NCBI RefSeq assembly: GCF_001559595.1
Contig: NZ_LNTY01000004.1
Coordinates: 62,001-126,000 of the forward strand
DNA: 64,000 nucleotides
Direction: 5' to 3'
DNA from: Enterovibrio coralii
GTDB taxonomy: Bacteria; Pseudomonadota; Gammaproteobacteria; Enterobacterales; Vibrionaceae
The notes below the pieces were generated by a model. That model had not been told where the DNA came from. It did not search any database and saw only the letters and a program-made list of their open reading frames with translations. Numbering within the stretch: position 1 is the stretch's first letter; each line of letters begins with the position of its first letter. Positions 57,460 to 64,000 of the stretch are shown here, piece after piece. The position numbers and the translations under genes are program-made.

Positions 57460-58436
57460 TTAAGCGTCTTTACCGGACAGGTTTCGGATCTCTGCAGGCG
57501 ACATGCCTAACTCCCTCACTAAAGCGCGGCTTAAAGTGCGTCCAGACGTGAACCCTAGCGATACTGCGATCTTATCCATTGAATCATTGGTGTATCGCAA
57601 TGCGTTATAAGCTTTAAGTCTGCGCCAGTGGTTTAGGTACGCCATGGGCGCCATGCCGACCGCATCTTGGAAGTGCCTGACCAAGGTGGCCTTGGACATC
57701 CCAATTTCCTTGCCCAGCTCTTCTAACGTCCACTCTCTTGCCGGGTTTTCATGTAACAGCGATAGGGCTTGATGAATGCGTTTGTCACGGATGGCACGCA
57801 AAAAACCGAAGGTTTCATGGTGTTCATCAATATGAAACTGCAAAAGCTTTAAAAAAAGGACTTCAGTGAGTCGGTCAGCAACAGGGCTGTGGATGCTCTC
57901 GGCTTCTCGAATTTCTGCGTCAATCAGTTCCACCAATCGCCAGATTGCACTGTCATGCTTAATACCTTCGACATGGATAAGGCTGGGAAGGGCATCCAAT
58001 ATTGGGTGCGTCAGGCCTTCATCAAATTGCACCATGCCACAGATGAGTTTGTGGGTTGTGGGCCCTTGCTGGAACAACGGAGAACCAAGCTCACAGGCAT
58101 TTACCGCGCGTTCACTGGGCGTTTTTTTGTTGTTGGGGTCATCTGCAATCCAGTGTGCGTCACCGTTAGGCAGTAGAAAGATATCCATCTCTTTGGCTTT
58201 CAAAAACGTTTCCGCTTTGGTGCTACATAGCACTCACCATGCAAGGTGATGTGAAAGCGGGGATAACCCAATTTATCGAGGGATATGCCCCAAGGTGCAC
58301 TGAGCGCAGAGCTGAAGAAAATGGTGCCGCGAAACTTAAGGGTTTCAAGGATATCGGCGAGCAAATTGAACGTTTGTTGATGTTTGATTCTTTGGGGCAC
58401 TGATGTGAGCCTTAGGGCGATAACTCTTGCCTTCAC
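57460..58436 (-). CDS. AraC-family regulator with N-terminal cupin-like domain, frameshifted
   Basis: C-terminal double helix-turn-helix is clear: LEELGKEIGMSKATLVRHFQ and the second half DKIAVSLGFTSGRTLSRALV. The N-terminal ligand domain (Cupin_6 type) is in another frame upstream (FHITLHGECYVAP, then KAETFLKAKEMDIFLLP). The break is at 58215-58221; one missing base in CCAAAG restores the protein. The start is uncertain: GTG 58436 or GTG 58400. It is divergent from the cytochrome P460 pair with only 60 bases between, so it may control them and the hydrolase. Confidence 0.75.
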
Positions 58437-58499
58437 TGTAGCCTAGACTCAGGCCAAACGCTGGATAGTTGAGCGTTTAACTGTAAGCGAGGTGAGAAA

Positions 58500-59126
58500 A
58501 TGGAAGTTAAAAAAGCAATGTCGAAACCCGAACACTCAAGGATGTTTCTTTCTCTGGCTTTTGTCGGTGTCGGCCTACTGGCAATGAAAGCAAATGCGGA
58601 AGAATACTTCACCATCCAAGACGGCGAATTACAAAGACCGACGGGCTATCGAGAGTGGGTTTACGTGGGTACGCCTGTCACGCCCAATGATATGAACAAC
58701 GGCAAAGCCGCGTTTCCCGAGCATCACAATGTCTATATCGACCCGGAGAGCTGGGCCTATTGGAAAGACAAGGGCGAGTTTCGCGATGGCACCATCATTA
58801 TCAAAGAATTGGTGAGTGTTGGCAGCAAAACGGCGGTCAGCGGTAACGGCTATTTTCAAGGTGAGTTCATTGGCCTTGAAGCAACCATCAAGAGTAAAAA
58901 GCACAACCCTAACGAGCCTGGCAACTGGTCGTATTACAGCTTTTCAACACCCGATCATGCTGCTTTAACGGATACGGCAAAGGCATTTGCTGCGGCAGCG
59001 TGCAATGCATGCCACCAAGCAGCGGCAGCCGATGACTTTGTGTTCACACAATACTACCCCGTGCTTCGTGCAGGCAAAGGGACAGGGCAGGTCGCAACAG
59101 GCGGCTTCACATCATCGTTGAAGTAG
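58500..59126 (+). CDS. Cytochrome P460-family protein 1
   Basis: 208 aa. Signal peptide ends near residue 33 (KANA). P460 core features are GYREWVYVGTPVTPN, HNVYIDPESWAYWKDKGEFRDGTIIIKEL and FQGEFIGLEATIK. A single c-type heme motif CNACH lies near the C-terminus. The family oxidises hydroxylamine or binds NO (P460 / cytochrome c'-beta). ATG at 58500 behind GAGGTGAG. Followed 10 bases later by a paralogue. Confidence 0.85.
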   Translation: MEVKKAMSKPEHSRMFLSLAFVGVGLLAMKANAEEYFTIQDGELQRPTGYREWVYVGTPVTPNDMNNGKAAFPEHHNVYIDPESWAYWKDKGEFRDGTIIIKELVSVGSKTAVSGNGYFQGEFIGLEATIKSKKHNPNEPGNWSYYSFSTPDHAALTDTAKAFAAAACNACHQAAAADDFVFTQYYPVLRAGKGTGQVATGGFTSSLK

Positions 59127-59136
59127 GAGAAGTAGC

Positions 59137-59679
59137 ATGAACAGAATCTTTAAATATGCTGCGTTGAGTTCATTGGTTGTATTCAGTGCGACCGCGGAAG
59201 AAGCGGCTTTTTCACCATATGTCACCGCCAACGGAGAAATCAGCTTTCCCGAAAACTTTCGAGACAAAATGATGCACCTCGGTTCTTGGTTTGTACCTGC
59301 GGGTGGAGCAAGTGGTTTTCACGGCGTGTATACCGAGCCAGCTTCCGTGGAAGCTTTCAGAAAAAATGGTCAGTTTCCCGATGGTGCCACCATTGTTAAA
59401 GAGCTTCGTGCTCACGCGACGGGTGATTTCACCACAGGTACAGGCGTGAGTTATGAAACTGCAGAACTCAAGCAATGGTTTGTGATGATAAAAGACAGCG
59501 AGAATCGGTTCTCAGACAGTAAAATCTGGGGAGATGGTTGGGGATGGGCATTGTTTAAGCCGGGAGAGCTCTCAACCAATGCCTCAACAAATTACCAAAC
59601 CGATTGTTTAGGTTGTCATGTTCCAGCGAAAGAAACGGATTGGATTTATACGCAAGCTTATCCCGTCCTTTTTGAGTGA
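59137..59679 (+). CDS. Cytochrome P460-family protein 2
   Basis: 180 aa; signal peptide with cleavage near SATA. Core MHLGSWFVPAG, HGVYTEPASVEAFRKNGQFPDGATIVKELR, and heme-binding CLGCH near the C-terminus. Clearly a paralogue of the preceding gene with the same domain layout, and probably made from the same transcript, which ends at the hairpin 17 bases after the stop. Likely periplasmic electron transfer or NO/hydroxylamine chemistry. Confidence 0.84.
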   Translation: MNRIFKYAALSSLVVFSATAEEAAFSPYVTANGEISFPENFRDKMMHLGSWFVPAGGASGFHGVYTEPASVEAFRKNGQFPDGATIVKELRAHATGDFTTGTGVSYETAELKQWFVMIKDSENRFSDSKIWGDGWGWALFKPGELSTNASTNYQTDCLGCHVPAKETDWIYTQAYPVLFE

Positions 59680-59695
59680 TCATTTGCCAATGTTT

Positions 59696-59719
59696 GCCGG
59701 CCTTCGGGCTGGCCTTTTT
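59696..59719 (+). terminator. Terminator after the P460 pair
   Basis: GCCGGCC and GGCTGGC (one G-T pair) form a stem, followed by TTTTT at 59715-59719. It abuts the stop codon of the convergent transthyretin-like gene. Confidence 0.75.
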
Positions 59720-60071
59720 AATTTCCGCGGAAAATGGAATAACTGTAGGGAGAGATAAACAGCGGAAGGTGTACGTCTTGGTTGTGATCTGAAATACCAA
59801 ACCGAACCACTATTTCGTTAAAAAAAGGAATGGGGTCGAGAGGCACATTGACGGAGCGAAAATAGGAAGCGGTTTCCAACACGAGCTGATATTGGCCGGA
59901 GGTGAGTGCAGAAGAATCGAGTAATGGCTCGTCCGTTTCGCCTTGTTCATTGGTAACTGTGGTGAGCAAAGGCACTAAGCCGTTTTCATCTATACGGTAT
60001 AGCGAGATCTTTATTCCTATCGCAGGTTTGCCGCGGCATGTGTCCAAAATCAGTGTTGTGAGTTTTCCCAT
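59718..60071 (-). CDS. Transthyretin-like / 5-hydroxyisourate-hydrolase-like protein with lost catalytic residues
   Basis: 117 aa from ATG 60071, the family's usual start (MGKLTT); an upstream start at 60134 is unlikely. The HIUase fold is recognisable (LDTCRGKPAIGIKISLYR, LPLFISPYSYSIFRGN). The conserved N-terminal His (family TTH.LD) is Leu here, the central Arg of TN.DGR is Glu (TNEQGE), and the C-terminal YRGS is FRGN. The late His (VHLPL) remains. Hydrolysis of 5-hydroxyisourate is therefore doubtful. No urate genes are nearby. Confidence 0.75.
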   Translation of the reverse strand: MGKLTTLILDTCRGKPAIGIKISLYRIDENGLVPLLTTVTNEQGETDEPLLDSSALTSGQYQLVLETASYFRSVNVPLDPIPFFNEIVVRFGISDHNQDVHLPLFISPYSYSIFRGN

Positions 60072-60267
60072 AAGCGCCAGCCTTTGAGGATTGCTATACC
60101 GAGAGAAACGTGTCCTTTCTTTAGAAGCTAGCATTCAATTTGAACTTAACAGGCATCTAACGCTTAAAATTTGAACAAAAACAGTTTTTTGGCGCACTTT
60201 TAAGGATATCTATGCTATTTGCGGAGCTTCGTACGGTTTATGAGGCTTTACTGAGTGGTTTAATAAG

Positions 60268-60291
60268 AAACAGGCACCGAAGTGCCTGTTT
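60268..60291 (-). terminator. Terminator after the MFS gene at 60299
   Basis: AAACAGGCAC and GTGCCTGTTT form a 10-bp stem closed by a CGAA loop, directly after the left-running stop. Confidence 0.8.
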
Positions 60292-60298
60292 TAAAAGA

Positions 60299-61510
60299 TT
60301 ATGCTGCAACCGGTGCGGCTGTGCGAACAAGTGGTTTGTCATTAATTGGTAAATGAAGCAGCGCCGCTGCAACAGCAAGTACCACAGACGCCCACCAGAT
60401 AGGCTCGTAAGAACCGTAGTAGTCGAACACACGACCACCGACCCACGCACCAATAAAGCTACCAATTTGGTGAGTGAAGAACACCAAGCCGTAAAGGGTA
60501 GACATGTAACGAGGGCCAAAGATCTGGCGAACCAAACCGGATGTTAGTGGCACAGTACCCAACCAACAGAAACCTATTGCCGCACCAAAGATGGTTGCGG
60601 ATTCTGTTGTCAGTGGCAGCATCACAAATAAGGCCAACACAACGGCGCGCATCATGTACAAACTTGTCATGACGATACGTTTGTTGAATCGGTCGCCCAT
60701 CAGGCCCCAGAAGTACGAACCAAAGATGTTGAAAATGCCCACATAAGCCAGAGCCATTGCAGCAACACCGCCCGGTAGGCCTTTGTCTGAAATGTAGCTA
60801 GGCAGGTGAGTGGCAATGAACATCACTTGGAAACCACACACAAAAAAGCCAGCGTGGATCAGCCAGTAACCTGGGTGTTTGAATGCTTCTTGTAATGCTT
60901 CTTTGAGTGTTTGGTTGTCTTCAACAGCACTCACGGTAGAATTTTTCGCCGAGGTTTTCATGAAGACAGAGAAAGCGATCATCAGGGTACATGCCATCGC
61001 AAACACTTGCATGGCTGTCTGCCAGTCATAGTTTGCTAGCAAAGATTGTGCGCCTGGGATAACGGCGAACATACCAAATGAGCCCATTGCCGTCGTCAAA
61101 CCAAATGCCTTAGCAGTGTGTTCTGCCGGTACCACTTTTGCTACCGCACCCAAAACAATCACGTAGCTTGTCGCACTGAGACCCAGACCAATCAAAATAC
61201 CCATTGAGAGGTAAAGAACGCCGGTGCTGGTTGCAATCGATGTCAGGTACAGACCCAATGCGTACGCCACACCACCTGCCGCAATAATACGTTTTGCACC
61301 GAAACGGTCAGCCGCCATGCCAATAAAAGGTTGGAACGCGCCAAACATGAGGTTTTGAAGGGCGATAGCAAGGCTGAAAAATTCACGACCCGATTGGAAG
61401 GTGTCAGTGATTGGCATCATAAAGATACCGAACGATTGCCTGATCCCTAGGCTGATGATCAAAGTGCCTATTCCCAGCCATACCAGCAATGGGAATCTAA
61501 AAATACTCAT
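60299..61510 (-). CDS. MFS transporter (oxalate/formate antiporter-like group)
   Basis: 403 aa, twelve membrane segments. Conserved loop MAADRFGAKRI between helices 2 and 3 and GLMGDRFNKRI between 8 and 9. Sequence style resembles the OFA and monocarboxylate branch of the MFS. ATG at 61510. A small His-rich membrane protein gene lies 22 bases upstream and may be co-transcribed. Confidence 0.85.
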   Translation of the reverse strand: MSIFRFPLLVWLGIGTLIISLGIRQSFGIFMMPITDTFQSGREFFSLAIALQNLMFGAFQPFIGMAADRFGAKRIIAAGGVAYALGLYLTSIATSTGVLYLSMGILIGLGLSATSYVIVLGAVAKVVPAEHTAKAFGLTTAMGSFGMFAVIPGAQSLLANYDWQTAMQVFAMACTLMIAFSVFMKTSAKNSTVSAVEDNQTLKEALQEAFKHPGYWLIHAGFFVCGFQVMFIATHLPSYISDKGLPGGVAAMALAYVGIFNIFGSYFWGLMGDRFNKRIVMTSLYMMRAVVLALFVMLPLTTESATIFGAAIGFCWLGTVPLTSGLVRQIFGPRYMSTLYGLVFFTHQIGSFIGAWVGGRVFDYYGSYEPIWWASVVLAVAAALLHLPINDKPLVRTAAPVAA

Positions 61511-61531
61511 GAAACTACCTTAGCGTGAGTG

Positions 61532-61732
61532 TTATTGATGTTGGCCAACAGAAGGCGAGTGCGCTTCCATGTGTCCAGACGGGTGTGTGGAGTGGCGTTG
61601 ATGACATCCACCGTCAACTGCATATTCACTTAACGCACTTCTAAGTGGTGCGCAGTTGTGAACAAAGAACAGGGTGACAATCAGCACCAGGAGCCACCTA
61701 GCAAGCTGCGCTGCGAGAGATTGTGAAAACAT
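61532..61732 (-). CDS. Small His-rich single-pass membrane protein
   Basis: 66 aa from ATG 61732 (AGAGG upstream). One hydrophobic segment (WLLVLIVTLFFVH) followed by a His/Ser-rich tail (HQRHSTHPSGHMEAH). It ends 22 bases before the MFS start, same strand. The His-rich tail could bind metal. No known family is recognised; moderate support from position and ribosome site. Confidence 0.5.
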   Translation of the reverse strand: MFSQSLAAQLARWLLVLIVTLFFVHNCAPLRSALSEYAVDGGCHQRHSTHPSGHMEAHSPSVGQHQ

Positions 61733-62021
61733 ATAGGCCTCTGGGATGACAGACGCGCGTAATGTAGAGATATCAATGGCATGAAACAAGTGAATAAAAT
61801 GCAAAAATCACATGCATTTTGTGCATATATGAAGTGAGAGTAACGAGAAAACAATGAGATGAATGGCCGAATATGCATTTGATGTATTTTGAGCGGTCAA
61901 TCTTTGCGCATAGACCATGCCAAAGATGTCTTACCAGTGGGAAAGTTCCCATCTACAAACAAAATCCATAAATTTCGCAAATGCATGGATCTCCATAAAT
62001 AGTGCGTATTCATTAATTTGA

Positions 62022-62035
62022 CGAAAACGTTTTCG
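62022..62035. promoter_or_regulatory. 14-bp palindrome upstream of potE
   Basis: CGAAAACGTTTTCG is a perfect palindrome of the LacI/GalR operator style, in the 780-base region between the His-rich gene and potE. Confidence 0.4.
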
Positions 62036-62099
62036 AAAATTTTGGTATCTAACCAGAACAGGAAAATATGTTCGCTAAGTTATTGATTTAGCTTTATTG

Positions 62100-62115
62100 T
62101 GTGACGTGTGTCACG
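62100..62115. promoter_or_regulatory. CRP-type site upstream of potE
   Basis: TGTGACGTGTGTCACG matches TGTGA-N6-TCACA at all but the last base. It lies 400 bases before potE, ahead of the long leader. Confidence 0.55.
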
Positions 62116-62291
62116 ATTCTGGTGAGGTGAAATTATCAGGTTAGTAATCACTAAGATGCTAATGAATAGTGATTTACATGCTAGCGAAGAAACAGATTAG
62201 TGAAACGGATGATTGCATTTTTAGGGGTTTAAAAAAATCGAAAAAGGAGAAAAATAGCCTCCATCGAATAGAGCGACACGGTCTAAACGAT

Positions 62292-62332
62292 TTAATGAAT
62301 ATGTTTTTAATGAAGAAAAACATATTCATTAA
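62292..62332 (+). promoter_or_regulatory. 17-bp perfect hairpin in the potE leader
   Basis: TTAATGAATATGTTTTT and AAAAACATATTCATTAA pair perfectly around a 7-base loop. No T-run follows, so it is not a simple terminator. It lies inside a 64-codon open frame (62169-62363) that is rich in Lys, Arg and His and could be a leader peptide. Confidence 0.5.
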
Positions 62333-62515
62333 TGGATGCGTTCACACGAAATATCCATTGTGAATATTGCTGTAGTAAGAGCAGATTAGTTATTTCTGAA
62401 TTATCACCAATATCAAATTAAGCCCTTTAAAAAATACAGTCGCCACGGAATCGGCATTAGCTATTTAATAAATTAAGTGTATTTGTCTATCTCGTCTGAA
62501 TTGAGGGTTAAATTA

Positions 62516-63855
62516 ATGTCTTCAGATGCCAGTAGTAAAAAAATGGGATTGGTTGGACTAACCGTTCTCGTTGCTGTAAATATGATGGGCTCCGGTATTA
62601 TTATGCTGCCAGCGAGTTTGGCGCAGGTCGGAACGATTTCTCTTCTCTCTTGGGTTATTACCGCAGCCGGTGCAATGTGTATTGCATATACCTTTGCGAA
62701 ATGTGGTGCCTTCTGTAAGCGTTCTGGTGGCATGTCAGCTACTCAGAAGAAGCGCACGGGAAATCTTCCTTCTTTATTTCCTCATACACATATTACGTAT
62801 GTTTGGTTATTAGCTGTGTGGCAATTGCAGTTTCAGCGGTAGGTTACATCAAACCGTTTATGCCATGGCTAAACACCCCAATGCACACTTTCTTCGGTGT
62901 TGTGGCAATTCTTGTTCTGACCATGGTTGCTAACTTTGGTGGTCCAAAAATTACCGGCCAAATCTCGTCGTTCACCGTATGGGGTATTATCCTGCCAGTA
63001 TTGGGCCTATCTATCATCGGCTGGTGGTGGTTCGATCCACAAACCTTCATGTCGGCTTGGAACCCACACCACGATACAACTATGCACTCAGTATCTTCCG
63101 GTATTGCACTGACATTGTGGGCATTCCTGGGTATTGAATCAGCGGGTGCAAACTCAGACGCAGTAGAAAACCCAGAGCGTAACGTACCTCTAGCAGTACT
63201 GTTCGGTACAGGTTTCGCAGCGATTGTTTACATCCTGTCTACCACTGTAATCCAAGGTATTATTCCTAACGCAGAACTGGCTAATTCAACTGCACCATTT
63301 GGTCTAGTATTCAGCCACATGTTCAACCCAACAGTCGGTAACGTGGTTACTCTGGCAGCGGTTATTGCATGTATCGGTTCTCTACTGGGTTGGCAGTTCA
63401 CTAACGCTCAAGTATCAAAAGCAGCGGCTGATGAAGGTCTGTTCCCTAAAGTGTTCGCAAAAACTAACAAAGCGGGCGCGCCAATCATGGGTATGCTCAT
63501 CATGCTTGCAGCAGAACTTGCGCTTGCAGTGATGACAATTTCTCCAAACTTGGTGAATCAGTTCAACGCACTACTCAACCTAGCAGTATTCGTAAACATG
63601 GTGCCTTACATCCTGTCTATGACTGGTCTGGAAGTGATGCTGCGTAAAAACAAAGTATCTCCAGCGCAATACCGCCTCGGTGCGACAGTGGGTACCTTGG
63701 GTGTTATCTACAGTATCTACGGTGTATATGCTTGCGGTGCGGAAGCAGTATTCGGCGGTACCATCCTGACTCTGTTCGGTTATATCTTCTACGGCTTTAT
63801 CGCGGCACGAGATGTAAGCACTGATTCAGAAGTTAAAACAGAAGTAAAAGCATAA
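62516..63855 (+). CDS. potE: Putrescine/ornithine antiporter PotE, frameshifted in this sequence
   Basis: ~446 aa after repair, APC superfamily. ATG at 62516 behind GAGGG. The match to PotE is strong: VNMMGSGIIMLP, GTISLLSWV, AKCGAF, NFGGPKITGQISSFTVWG, WNPHH, ALTLWAFLGIESA, ENPERNVP, NAELANSTAPFGL, SLLGWQF. The frame breaks at 62738-62741; one missing base (TCAGCTACTC to TCAGCTTACTC) joins GGMSA to YSEEAHGKSS. The transporter exchanges putrescine for ornithine. A new ORF starts 68 bases later and could be its metabolic partner. Confidence 0.9.
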
Positions 63856-63923
63856 TTAAAAGCGACATCATCTCCCCGATATAAATGTCACTAAAGAAAT
63901 TATGAAGTAACAAATTTAATCAA

Positions 63924-64000
63924 ATGGCTGGCTTTAATTATTCTCCTGTCGTTGAAGCTGGTCATTTGATTAACCAAGAATCTGAGAAAGGCGAACGATA
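63924..64000 (+). CDS. Start of a further gene, partial
   Basis: ATG at 63924 opens a frame beginning MAGFNYSPVVEAGHL that is still open at the window end (25 codons). No strong ribosome site is seen and no family can be named from this length. Position after potE suggests a decarboxylase or related polyamine gene, without proof. Confidence 0.35.
   Translation, partial: MAGFNYSPVVEAGHLINQESEKGER

Noticed and set aside
1..64000. CRISPR arrays, rRNA genes and classical IS elements.
   Set aside because: No regularly spaced repeats, rRNA sequence or transposase with terminal inverted repeats was found on reading both strands.

Overview
The window looks like a chromosome segment from a marine gammaproteobacterium of the Vibrionaceae. 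The genus is not certain; Grimontia or Enterovibrio would fit the gene mix and the moderate G+C. Support comes from a syp-type symbiosis/biofilm polysaccharide locus (positions 1-5460, order sypE<-D<-C<-B<-A behind a sigma-54 promoter), a GltS symporter, adenine deaminase, PotE and paired cytochrome P460 genes.

Layout. (1) 1-5460: left-running operon sypA (STAS), sypB (OmpA-like lipoprotein), sypC (SLBB outer-membrane export protein), sypD (short ATPase-like protein) and sypE (kinase-receiver-PP2C regulator, cut by the window edge). (2) 5616-8653: coupled pair of an aldehyde dehydrogenase and an acetolactate-synthase-type ThDP enzyme. (3) 9093-21289: tRNA-Ser(UGA) with a ~12 kb AT-rich integrated element at its 3' end. 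It carries a large serine recombinase whose last ~45 codons are read through the antisense of the tRNA gene, a 37-aa ORF ahead of it, a SIR2-HerA defence pair, an unrecognised two-gene operon (573-aa helical protein plus 567-aa protein with a nuclease-like N-terminus) and two orphan genes. (4) 21391-41747: a large inositol catabolism region. The left-running operon is iolD-gfo/idh-iolC-iolB-iolJ-gfo/idh. The right-running operon is iolE with an inositol-type ABC transporter. They are followed by a LacI-family and an RpiR-family regulator, a PhyH-type dioxygenase, a second iolB, iolG, a fused iolC-DUF2090 and iolA. (5) 41804-64000: mixed functions, including a large TPR/coiled-coil membrane protein, FUSC protein, GltS, a GT87-like membrane protein, adenine deaminase, hybrid sensor kinase, NRAMP-like transporter, DUF2867-like protein, RNase T2, two MFS transporters, AraC regulator with alpha/beta hydrolase, two cytochrome P460 proteins, a degenerate 5-hydroxyisourate-hydrolase-like protein and PotE.

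How it works together. The inositol genes make a nearly complete route: uptake (ABC), oxidation (IolG and two other Gfo/Idh dehydrogenases), IolE, IolD, IolB, IolC, IolJ or DUF2090, and IolA to acetyl-CoA. Four sites of the form TGAAAY-N4-ATTTCA lie upstream of rpiR, iolB2 and iolC-DUF2090 and probably mark one regulon. A different TGAAAA/TTTTCA site lies between iolD and iolE.

A caution for all users: ten genes outside the island are each split by what can be explained as one missing base, generally in a short homopolymer. This pattern points to sequencing or assembly error more than to ten real pseudogenes. These genes are annotated here as single, frameshifted CDSs.
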